Source of the DNA: Candidatus Brocadiaceae bacterium
GTDB lineage: Bacteria > Planctomycetota > Brocadiia > SM23-32
DNA length: 6,663 nt
NCBI GenBank assembly: GCA_003551785.1
Contig: PUNP01000855.1
Coordinates: 1-6,663 of the forward strand
Direction of reading: 5' to 3'
The notes beneath the pieces are model-generated. The model had not been told where the DNA came from, did no database searches, and saw only the letters and a program-made list of their open reading frames with translations. The first letter of the stretch is position 1. The number at the start of each line of letters is the position of its first letter. This document shows positions 1 through 5,719 of the stretch, one piece after another. The position numbers were made by a program, and so were the translations under genes.

Positions 1-91
1 GCAGGTTTAGGTAGCGGGGAAAACTTGTGGCGGGTTTTAGCACGGAACCGTTTCGGCAGCAGCGACCATCATATTAAAAAGGGAGGGAAAA

Positions 92-157
92 ATGAGACAC
101 TGCCTGATTGCCGCCCTGTTGTGTTTTGCTGTAATGATATCCCCGGAAGCCAGAGCC
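92..157 (+). other. Sec signal peptide of the RHS protein
   Basis: The first 22 residues have a short basic start (MRH), a hydrophobic core of about 13 residues and a c-region ending in Ala-Arg-Ala before Cys23. This fits signal peptidase I cleavage after A22. Cys23 also raises a lipoprotein option, but ARA-C lacks the usual Leu at -3, so that is less likely. It implies Sec export of the RHS protein rather than loading as a VgrG-linked cytoplasmic T6SS effector. Confidence 0.75.
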
Positions 158-3100
158 TGTACAGGTCATGGGGGCAATAATCGGGGGCCAGTAGACCCAG
201 AAGAAAGCGGTGGGGACCCAGTCAACCTGATCAACGGCAACATGTTCAATATAGAAAGGGATATTTTTATCCCGGACACCGGGCCAGATCTGTTGTTTGA
301 GCGGACATATAACTCACGTTCAGATTACCACGGCGTCTTGGGTTATTTTTGGACTCACAGCTACAATATGAGGCTGGACGAAGCCGAAGATGATATGGGT
401 TTTACGGATGAATGGGATGCATACCACCTTTTCACCAAAAATGCAGCAGGCGACTATGACCCACCGCCGGGAAAACATTCCGAGCTTATAAAAAACCCGG
501 ACGATACCTGGACACTGATCAGAAAACACGGCAAGCGCTATGATTTTGACTCAGACGGGCGGCTAACGGCCGTCACCGACCGCAATGATAACCAGAAGAT
601 TCTTGAATACAGCGCCGGCCTGCTCACAACCGTAAAAGATAGCAGCGGCAGGGAGCTGAGCCTTTCCTATAACCATGACGGTTACCTGACCCGCGTGACA
701 GACCCGGACAACAGGGAAATTGATTTCAGCTATGACGCACACGGCCATCTGACTCAGGTATCTGATCCGGCAGGCGCCGTAACAGCCTACAGCTACGACG
801 CAAACCACCGGATGACGCAGAAGACCAATCCCGAAGGCCACTCCACCTACTGGACATACTGCGGAGAGGGCAGAGCCATCAGCGCAAGAAATGATGACGA
901 CATAAACAAATTTACCTTTTATTATGACCCGGCCAACAATGAAACCCACATGACCGATGCCCTCGGCAATACCACGATATACAACTATTCGGCCACGGCA
1001 TGGAAGATGTTATCCATTACCGACCACGAAGAAAATACCACAGCCTTCAGCTGGGACTCTGATCTGAACCGAACATCCATAACTGACCCCAACTTCCATA
1101 CCACTTATTTCACCTATGACGACAGGGGTAACATGACATCTACCACCGACCCGCTTGGAAACACCACCACTTTCACCTACGAGCCGGATTACAACCTTGT
1201 GACCAGCATCACCGATCCTCTCAACAATACGACGACCTACCAGTACGACGCAAACGGCAACCTCGTTAAGGTAATAGATGCCAAAGCAGAAGAGACCGAA
1301 TTCACCTATGACGCAAAAGGTCAGATGCTGAGCACAACCGATCCTCGCGACAACACTACCACGTACAGCTACGACCAGTATGGAAACGTAAGCAGCATAA
1401 CGGATCCCGAAGCAAACACCACCACGTTCAGCTACGACGTGTTGGGGAACTTGCTCGAGATGACCGATGCAAAAGACAACACTACTTCCTATCAATACGA
1501 TATAAACGGCCGCCTTACCTCCATTACCTACCCAGACGCCTCGGATGTTTCATATACCTACGACTCCGTGGGGAACCAGACTTCGGTCACCGACCAGGAA
1601 GGTAATATAACCACATACGCTTACGACGTGGCAAACCGCCTCATAGAGGTAACCGACGCCGAAGGCGGGGTCACTTCATATACCTACGACAATTTCGGCA
1701 ACCGAACAGGCGTAACGGATGCCCGGGGCAAGGTCACCACTTACACCTACGACACCCTGAACCGGCTCACCGAGACCATGACTCCGCTCGGCCACACGAC
1801 CGAATATGCTTACGATGCGGCGGGAAACAGAACATCCAAGACCGACGCTAATAACGATACCATTCTTTATGCATACGACGCCAATAACCGGCTGACGCTT
1901 ATTACCTACCCCGACACCGGCACGGTAGAGTATCAGTATGACGATGCGGGGCGAAGAACTCAGATGCAGGATCACACAGGAACAACCACCTATAGCTACA
2001 ACGAGCTCGGACACGTAACTTCCGTCTCAGCCCCCGGTCCTGACAACACAATAACCTACGACTACGATGCGGCCGGAAACCGCATCGAAATGACCGACCA
2101 GTGCGGCGGTGTGACCGTTTATGAGTATGACTCTCTCAACCGACTCATCAAAATAACCTGCCCGCAGAACGAGTTAACCGAATACACCTACGACGCCGCA
2201 AGCAACCTGACTGAGATGCAGCTTCCCAACGACACCTTGGCCCAGTACCAGTATGACGACCTCCACAGGCTGCTTAAGCTTACGAATCTCGCCGAGGAAG
2301 AGAACAACCCGGGCGGAAACGTTATCTCATCATACCAGTATCAGTATGATCTTTCGGGAAACCGAACCCGTGTGACCCTTGCCGACGGCGATTACATAGA
2401 TTATAATTATGATAGTAACCATCAGCTTACTTCGGAGGTAAAGACCGAAGTGGATAACGGATCAGGGGTGCTCTACAGCTATCAGTATGAGTTCGATGCG
2501 GCAGGCAACAGGGAGTCTTTGGTGCGGGATCTTCCGGTGAGCCCCGTGATGCTGTTTGAAGAGACCGAAGACCTTTACGCCGAGGAGGTTTCTGGTTTCT
2601 GGGATGTGGCCGATTTTTGGGAGGCGGAAGGCCTCGTTGAGTTCTCATATACCTATGACGATGAAAACCGCCTGATCGAGGTCGAAGCGCAGGAGGGATT
2701 GACCACCCATATCGCCGAGTTTCAGTATGACGACAACGGCAACCTGATCGAAAAGACCGAGTATGAGCAGGGTAAGCAGCACCAGGCCGAGACCACCACC
2801 TACGCCTATGACTACGAGAACCGGCTCACGGGGATAACTTATCCGGACGGATCCAGCAGCGAGTACGTATACGACGGCGCGGGCCGTCGGGTGAAGGCGA
2901 TAGAACGTGATGCAGGCGATAACATCACAGAGGCAGTGAGATTTCTCTACGACGGTCTGAACGTGATAATCGAACGCGAGCTTGAGATAGACCCGGGAAC
3001 GGGAGAGCTGACCGGCGGTGAGGACACAGCAGCCACCTATAAACGCGGGCTGTCGTATGGCGGCGGAATCGGCGGTATAATCAGCAGGACGGATGCGGAA

Positions 3101-3787
3101 GGCGAGCGTCTCTACTATCACTACGACGGGGGCGGGAATGTGAGAACGCTAACGGATGAGAACGACTCTGTGGTTCAGGAATACGAGTACGACGCCTACG
3201 GGAACGTGCTTTCAGCGCAGGGGAGTGCGGACAATCCGTATAAGTTCTCCATAAAGGAATATTCTCCAAAATCTGGGCTTTCATATTTCGGCGCAAGGTA
3301 CTATGACCCGAGGGTGGGGAGATGGACAAGTAAGGATCCGCTGACGTGGGGGCCGGATGATTGGAGGCAGTTTGATGTTTTCATTTTCTACGATCCCATG
3401 GAAGTGCAGGGTGCAATATTGGCATCCGGAGGAGAATTGGATGCAGAGCTCCTCAGCTCAAATGCAGATGAAGAGTTCAGAAGTCTTGCGATTTTGTATA
3501 CAGGTGCCGCAACTCCTGCGGTATATAATAGATACACATTCTGCTTCAATAATCCGATTAAATACTTTGAAGATTACGGCTTGTTCCCTCATAGCTGGAA
3601 AGGATGGGTGAGTGGTGTATCCGGGGCCGCAGGTTGGAGAATGGTTTTTACGGGTATCGGGACTAAGGCAGGGATAGTTTTGATAGGAATCAGTTTTGGT
3701 ATGGCAGCATGGGACGCTTACGATTATGTTGAAACCACAGATTGTTGCGGTTCAGACGGAATTGGACTTTTGCCCCTCCTGTGTTAG
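92..3787 (+). CDS. Exported RHS/YD-repeat protein, C-terminus altered by an IS insertion
   Basis: This encodes a large secreted or surface protein of the RHS/YD family, whose repeats form a hollow beta-shell that often encloses a C-terminal effector. The ATG follows GGGAGGG at 81-87. Residues 1-22 look like a signal peptide (hydrophobic 4-16, ARA before Cys23). A DUF6531-like domain follows (about 42-115, DPVNLINGNMF). About 30 YD repeats run from about 190 to 1035. The RHS core signature GLSYFGARYYDPRVGRWTSKDP is at about 1062-1083. The later NNPxxxxxDxxG-like element is at 1153-1163, but the usual DPxG reads DYG. The tip has a hydrophobic stretch at about 1192-1207 and matches no toxin I recognise. 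Codons from 3759 onward, after the first base of codon 1223, come from the IS left end. The tail GIGLLPLLC and the TAG therefore replace an original end now at 5330-5415. The family is certain; the role (contact-dependent effector, wall protein or adhesin) is not. Confidence 0.93.
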   Translation: MRHCLIAALLCFAVMISPEARACTGHGGNNRGPVDPEESGGDPVNLINGNMFNIERDIFIPDTGPDLLFERTYNSRSDYHGVLGYFWTHSYNMRLDEAEDDMGFTDEWDAYHLFTKNAAGDYDPPPGKHSELIKNPDDTWTLIRKHGKRYDFDSDGRLTAVTDRNDNQKILEYSAGLLTTVKDSSGRELSLSYNHDGYLTRVTDPDNREIDFSYDAHGHLTQVSDPAGAVTAYSYDANHRMTQKTNPEGHSTYWTYCGEGRAISARNDDDINKFTFYYDPANNETHMTDALGNTTIYNYSATAWKMLSITDHEENTTAFSWDSDLNRTSITDPNFHTTYFTYDDRGNMTSTTDPLGNTTTFTYEPDYNLVTSITDPLNNTTTYQYDANGNLVKVIDAKAEETEFTYDAKGQMLSTTDPRDNTTTYSYDQYGNVSSITDPEANTTTFSYDVLGNLLEMTDAKDNTTSYQYDINGRLTSITYPDASDVSYTYDSVGNQTSVTDQEGNITTYAYDVANRLIEVTDAEGGVTSYTYDNFGNRTGVTDARGKVTTYTYDTLNRLTETMTPLGHTTEYAYDAAGNRTSKTDANNDTILYAYDANNRLTLITYPDTGTVEYQYDDAGRRTQMQDHTGTTTYSYNELGHVTSVSAPGPDNTITYDYDAAGNRIEMTDQCGGVTVYEYDSLNRLIKITCPQNELTEYTYDAASNLTEMQLPNDTLAQYQYDDLHRLLKLTNLAEEENNPGGNVISSYQYQYDLSGNRTRVTLADGDYIDYNYDSNHQLTSEVKTEVDNGSGVLYSYQYEFDAAGNRESLVRDLPVSPVMLFEETEDLYAEEVSGFWDVADFWEAEGLVEFSYTYDDENRLIEVEAQEGLTTHIAEFQYDDNGNLIEKTEYEQGKQHQAETTTYAYDYENRLTGITYPDGSSSEYVYDGAGRRVKAIERDAGDNITEAVRFLYDGLNVIIERELEIDPGTGELTGGEDTAATYKRGLSYGGGIGGIISRTDAEGERLYYHYDGGGNVRTLTDENDSVVQEYEYDAYGNVLSAQGSADNPYKFSIKEYSPKSGLSYFGARYYDPRVGRWTSKDPLTWGPDDWRQFDVFIFYDPMEVQGAILASGGELDAELLSSNADEEFRSLAILYTGAATPAVYNRYTFCFNNPIKYFEDYGLFPHSWKGWVSGVSGAAGWRMVFTGIGTKAGIVLIGISFGMAAWDAYDYVETTDCCGSDGIGLLPLLC
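1247..2257 (+). repeat. Regular YD-repeat block with an exact 63-bp / 21-residue period
   Basis: Within the rhs gene, the Asp of successive [T/S/Q]-Y-D motifs falls at residues 386, 407, 428, 449, 470, 491, 512, 533, 554, 575, 596 and 617, and then at 659, 680, 701 and 722. All are on one 21-residue grid. The copy expected at 638 is displaced by one residue and reads YN. The consensus unit is roughly TDPxGNTTTYxYDxxGNxxSI. Synonymous codons differ freely between copies (for example the TTT triplet is spelled several ways), so the copies are old or diverged at DNA level rather than recent tandem duplications. Confidence 0.85.
3756..3758. repeat. Target site duplication, left copy (ACG)
   Basis: ACG directly abuts the left inverted repeat and is repeated directly after the right inverted repeat at 5327-5329. 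A 3-bp duplication is normal for IS3-family insertions. Removing one copy with the IS re-joins an open rhs reading frame. Confidence 0.8.
3759..3775 (+). repeat. IS left terminal inverted repeat (IRL)
   Basis: GAATTGGACTTTTGCCC is exactly the reverse complement of 5310-5326. It is read in the rhs frame and contributes residues near the end of the altered RHS protein. Identity with the right end stops after these 17 bases. Confidence 0.93.
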
Positions 3788-3790
3788 TAT
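3762..3790 (+). promoter_or_regulatory. Possible IS promoter at the left end
   Basis: TTGGAC (3762-3767) inside the left repeat, a 17-base spacer and TAGTAT (3785-3790) could act as a weak sigma-70 promoter for orfA, with further TATA-like sequence at 3788-3795. IS3 elements often place a promoter at the left end. The hexamers match consensus only partly, so this is tentative. Read-through from rhs could also serve orfA. Confidence 0.3.
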
Positions 3791-3819
3791 ATAACTTTCA
3801 CTTTTGAGGAGGCAAAAAA

Positions 3820-4125
3820 ATGGCAAAACGCAGACAGTTTTCAGGACAGAAAAAAGTTGAGATCCTCCGGCGCCACTTGCTGGAGGCCGAACCAGTCTCG
3901 GACCTTTGCGACCAATACGATCTTAATCCCAATACCTTCTACCGCTGGCAAAAACGATTTTTTCAGCAAGGTGCTGCCGCTTTCGAAAATGGGAAAGGCA
4001 AACAGGAGAAAAACCTCAAGAAAAAAGTCTCCAGTCTGGAAGAAAAGGTCGCCCACAGAGATGAAGTGATTGCCGAAATCATGGAGTCACATGTTGAACT
4101 AAAAAAAAAGTTTGGGGACCTCTGA
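3820..4125 (+). CDS. IS3-family transposase OrfA (helix-turn-helix subunit)
   Basis: This 101-residue protein binds the IS ends and provides the N-terminal part of the OrfAB transposase. Residues about 8-48 form an HTH_Tnp_1-type helix-turn-helix, with the second half reading VSDLCDQYDLNPNTFYRWQK. Residues about 60-97 are a charged coiled coil (L66, V70, L73, V77, I84, I87 spacing) typical of the leucine zipper used for multimerisation. The ATG has a strong GAGGAGG at 3806-3812 with a 7-base spacer. It starts 32 bases after the present rhs stop, so the two could share a transcript. The last codons contain a run of nine A followed by G, where ribosomes can slip into the -1 frame of orfB; those that do not slip end at TGA 4123-4125. 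Confidence 0.93.
   Translation: MAKRRQFSGQKKVEILRRHLLEAEPVSDLCDQYDLNPNTFYRWQKRFFQQGAAAFENGKGKQEKNLKKKVSSLEEKVAHRDEVIAEIMESHVELKKKFGDL
4101..4110 (+). promoter_or_regulatory. Programmed -1 frameshift site producing OrfAB transposase
   Basis: Nine A and a G contain the classic A-AAA-AAG heptamer at 4104-4110, in the right phase for orfA (codons AAA, AAG). The -1 frame is open from GTT at 4110 straight into orfB and encodes VWGPLNGSWIPLKTRDDL before residue 1 of the orfB frame. This matches the usual IS3 join region. The fused protein would be 97 + 407 = 504 residues. Possible stimulatory stems are GGATC/GATCC (4128-4132 with 4136-4140), or GGGACC (4115-4120) with 4135-4141 allowing one bulge. 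They are weak and I cannot choose between them. Confidence 0.85.
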
Positions 4126-4163
4126 ACGGATCCTGGATCCCGCTGAAAACCCGAGATGATTTA

Positions 4164-5333
4164 GTGGGTTACGTGCAATATTGGTCCAAACGAACTGGTA
4201 TCCCGAAAAAGCGCTTCTTCTCAATGATCGGAATAAGCAAGAGTAAATATTACAGCTGGAAAAAACGCTGCGGCATGAAAAATAATCATAACAGCTCCGT
4301 TCCTCGGTGGTTCTGGCTCGAAGATTGGGAAAAAGAAGCTATAGTAGCCTATCACTGGAAAAATTCAAAAGAGGGCTATCGGCGACTTAGCTATATGATG
4401 ATCGATGAAGATGTTGTATATGCCAGTCCAAGCACGGTTTATAGGGTATTAAAAGAACTCGGAGTAATCGGTAAAGCAAAACGAAAAGCCTCTAAGAAAG
4501 GTGATGGTTTCAATCAGCCCTCGGAGCCCCACAAACACTGGCATATTGACGTTACCTACATAAACATCTGCGGCACATTTTATTTCCTATGCGGCCTTCT
4601 GGATGGCTACAGCCGATATGTAGTGCACTGGGAACTTAGAGAAGAAATGACCGAAAAAGAGGTCGAAATCATCGTTCAAAGAGCCCGTGAAAAATATCCC
4701 GATGCCTGTCCACGCATTATAAGTGATAACGGCCCTCAATTCATTGCCAAAGATTTCAAAGAATTTATTAAACTCTGTAGCATGACCCATGTGAGAACCT
4801 CACCATTCTATCCGCAAAGCAACGGTAAATACGAGCGGTGGAATAGAACACTAAAAAATGAATGCATACGCCCCAAAACACCGCTTTCTATTGAAGATGC
4901 TAAACGAGTGATGAAGGAGTTCGTCCAATATTACAACACAAAACGTCTTCACAGCGCTGTGGGCTTTATCGCCCCTCTGGATAAGCTTGAAGGCCGTGAT
5001 GGACAAATCAAAGCCGAAAGAAAAAGAAAATTAGCCAATGCTAAAATAAAACGGAAGCAAAATTTTATACACAAAGAGAAATTGACACTTCAAGAATCCC
5101 AAACTATAATACCCTCAGCCGGTGAAACGGAAGCGGGCAATGCTGGGAAGCAAACCGCCAGGGATAACCGGTCGAGGCAAGCAAAAGAAATTCCCATGGG
5201 GGCAGGCAATTTATCCTGCCCTCTGCCTCTTAAAAATACTTCTTTTGACGCCTCTTATGCCTTAAAAAAATCCGCCGTTTCTTTCTTTGGTAACCCACAA
5301 AAATGTAAAGGGCAAAAGTCCAATTCACGGTGA
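4164..5333 (+). CDS. IS3-family transposase OrfB (DDE catalytic subunit)
   Basis: This is the integrase-type catalytic part of the transposase. The frame is open from 4110, and most product is probably made as the OrfAB fusion. GTG 4164 is a nominal start without a clear ribosome binding site. An N-terminal HTH-like region (about 5-100) precedes the rve core. The triad is D129 (HIDVTY), D188 (SDNGPQF) and E224 (GKYERW) with 35 residues between D188 and E224, the IS3 D-D(35)-E pattern. The C-terminal YNTKRLHSAVGFIAP motif is at about 257-271. Family proteins generally end near residue 300; here a low-similarity tail of about 85 residues continues. The frame has no stop before the IS right end, so Ser387 spans the junction, Arg388-389 region codons and the TGA (5331-5333) lie in target rhs DNA. 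The tail therefore depends on the insertion site. The triad looks intact. Confidence 0.93.
   Translation: MGYVQYWSKRTGIPKKRFFSMIGISKSKYYSWKKRCGMKNNHNSSVPRWFWLEDWEKEAIVAYHWKNSKEGYRRLSYMMIDEDVVYASPSTVYRVLKELGVIGKAKRKASKKGDGFNQPSEPHKHWHIDVTYINICGTFYFLCGLLDGYSRYVVHWELREEMTEKEVEIIVQRAREKYPDACPRIISDNGPQFIAKDFKEFIKLCSMTHVRTSPFYPQSNGKYERWNRTLKNECIRPKTPLSIEDAKRVMKEFVQYYNTKRLHSAVGFIAPLDKLEGRDGQIKAERKRKLANAKIKRKQNFIHKEKLTLQESQTIIPSAGETEAGNAGKQTARDNRSRQAKEIPMGAGNLSCPLPLKNTSFDASYALKKSAVSFFGNPQKCKGQKSNSR
5198..5223 (+). repeat. Hairpin within the orfB tail
   Basis: GGGCAGG (5200-5206) and CCTGCCC (5215-5221) are perfect complements around an 8-base loop, and a G-T and a G-C pair extend the stem to nine. 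It lies about 100 bases inside the right end of the IS. No T-run follows, so it is not a standard terminator. It could be a transcript-level structure or a relic of a non-coding 3' region now read as orfB tail. Confidence 0.5.
5310..5326 (-). repeat. IS right terminal inverted repeat (IRR)
   Basis: GGGCAAAAGTCCAATTC is the exact reverse complement of the left terminal repeat at 3759-3775. It is read in the orfB frame as the last codons of the transposase before the host junction. Confidence 0.93.
5327..5329. repeat. Target site duplication, right copy (ACG)
   Basis: This is the direct repeat of 3756-3758 immediately outside the right inverted repeat. It marks the other edge of the original rhs target site. 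Confidence 0.8.
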
Positions 5334-5415
5334 ACCAGTACATATTTTCCAGGGCGAAGCTTGGGAATATTATAATTCACAAACCCCGGAGCCCATTGCG
5401 TTCTATAATAAATGA
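5330..5415 (+). pseudogene. Displaced 3' end of the rhs gene
   Basis: When the IS and one ACG are removed, the rhs frame continues as GG(3757-3758 side)-GT into codons at 5332 onward. It stays open for 28 codons, beginning GEPVHIFQGEAWEYY and ending EPIAFYNK, then TGA at 5413-5415. The rebuilt protein is 1250 residues instead of 1231, with residues from 1224 on differing. A random frame of this length would often be open too, but the hydrophilic, aromatic-rich composition reads like coding sequence and the join is exact. It now has no start of its own and is presumably untranslated in this frame. Confidence 0.75.
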
Positions 5416-5482
5416 CGAGTATGGTTTATAACGGTTATCCCGCACATTTCATCAACCAAAGAATAGGAATTAAGATCAACGG

Positions 5483-5528
5483 CTTGAAACTTCAAATATC
5501 ATGTTTATTTTCAAGTTCTATTTGAAAG
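5483..5528 (+). repeat. Alternating inverted repeats in the leader
   Basis: Four short arms alternate: CTTGAAA (5483-5489), TTCAAAT (5491-5497), TTTCAAG (5509-5515) and ATTTGAAAG (5520-5528). The first pairs with the third over 7 bases, the second with the fourth over 7, and the third with the fourth over 6, so only some pairs can form together. All are AT-rich and individually weak. Confidence 0.4.
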
Positions 5529-5542
5529 CATGTTGAGTATTT

Positions 5543-5576
5543 GCCCGGGAAGAGCGCGACGGTTGACCCTCCGGGC
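5543..5576 (+). repeat. GC-rich inverted repeat
   Basis: GCCCGG (5543-5548) and CCGGGC (5571-5576) form a six-pair stem plus a possible G-T pair around a 22-base loop. No T-run follows. The nearby GGGCA of the next hairpin (5591-5595) could pair instead with TGCCC at 5542-5546, so the two structures might compete. Confidence 0.4.
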
Positions 5577-5589
5577 GGGCGCAACAAGC

Positions 5590-5624
5590 GGGGCAGCTAT
5601 TTGACTTTTTGCCCCTTTCCTTTT
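5590..5624 (+). terminator. Terminator-like hairpin upstream of leuB
   Basis: GGGGCA (5590-5595) pairs with TGCCCC (5610-5615) around a 14-base loop and is followed by the T-rich tail TTTCCTTTT (5616-5624). It could end transcripts coming from rhs or the IS. The loop is large and the T-run is interrupted by CC, so strength is uncertain. Confidence 0.45.
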
Positions 5625-5629
5625 ATGCT
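5601..5629 (+). promoter_or_regulatory. Probable sigma-70-type promoter for leuB
   Basis: TTGACT (5601-5606) is a five-of-six match to the -35 consensus. TATGCT (5624-5629) matches four of six at -10, and the spacer is exactly 17 bases. A start near 5636 would give a leader of about 84 bases before the leuB ATG. The -35 lies in the loop of the terminator-like hairpin and the -10 at the end of its T-rich tail, so initiation would begin just past the terminator. Confidence 0.5.
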
Positions 5630-5719
5630 TTTAATGTCGTCAAAATGGCGGTCGTTTTTTTCCGGTTCGCTTTTAATGGACTTCAATCAAATATATTAGC
5701 GATAGAGGTAAACAATACA

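Larger units (their letters stand above)
3759..5326 (+). mobile_element. Complete IS3-family insertion sequence (1568 bp)
   Basis: The element is bounded by 17-bp perfect inverted repeats (GAATTGGACTTTTGCCC and its complement), flanked by ACG direct repeats. It carries orfA, a -1 slippage site and orfB in the standard IS3 layout. It lies in the same orientation as rhs and interrupts it within codon 1223. The termini are GAATT...AATTC rather than the common TG...CA. Extending one base outward would give a mismatched G/T pair and lose the target duplication, so I place the ends here. It is longer than many IS3 elements, the excess lying in about 260 bp after the conserved end of orfB. All catalytic parts look intact, so it may be active or recently active. 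Confidence 0.93.
5416..5719. other. Intergenic region between the original rhs end and leuB
   Basis: These 304 bases contain no gene I can support. They are mixed in composition. An AT-rich part (about 5416-5540) has interlocking TTGAA/TTCAA arms. A GC-rich patch (5543-5595) includes a GCCCGG/CCGGGC stem. A T-rich part (5600-5700) includes a terminator-like hairpin and the likely leuB promoter. No immunity-type gene, tRNA or riboswitch class was recognised. Confidence 0.7.

Noticed and set aside
1..180. Frame 1 is open from the window start to TAA at 178-180, a possible upstream gene end
   Set aside because: It would overlap rhs by about 90 bases, its sequence matches no family I recognise, and 60 open codons at a window edge can occur by chance. 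I see no clear promoter in 1-91 either.
1247..2257. CRISPR-like or satellite repeat array
   Set aside because: The 63-bp period is that of protein repeats in an open frame; copies differ throughout and there are no identical repeats with unique spacers.
563..3329. Several long minus-strand reading frames opposite rhs (up to about 160 codons)
   Set aside because: They arise from the repetitive Thr/Tyr/Asp-rich codons on the + strand, have no ribosome sites, and give Val/Cys/Ile-rich low-complexity products typical of antisense shadows.
3357..3611. 84-codon + strand frame within the rhs 3' region
   Set aside because: It lies wholly inside rhs in another frame, has no clear ribosome site and its product looks like frame-shifted sequence; the rhs frame continues with recognisable RHS motifs on both sides.
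4128..4140. Tandem GGATCC sites near the orfA stop as a cloning artefact
   Set aside because: They lie in the normal orfA-orfB join and encode the expected family residues (NGSWIP), so they are natural coding sequence.
5501..5536. 11-codon ORF as a leader peptide (MFIFKFYLKAC)
   Set aside because: It has no ribosome site, is not rich in leucine codons and overlaps the inverted-repeat region; nothing marks it as translated.
5625..5699. 24-codon ORF with four leucine codons upstream of leuB
   Set aside because: Its ATG falls in the putative -10 element, so the predicted transcript would not contain it, and there is no ribosome site. The 10-bp repeat GCTTTTAATG (5627-5636, 5669-5678) that supplies the leucines has no other support as an operator.
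5645..5719. In-frame upstream ATG extending leuB by 25 residues
   Set aside because: No ribosome site precedes it and the extension does not resemble the family, whereas the ATG at 5720 starts exactly at the canonical [11 protein letters not shown] with AGAGGT upstream.
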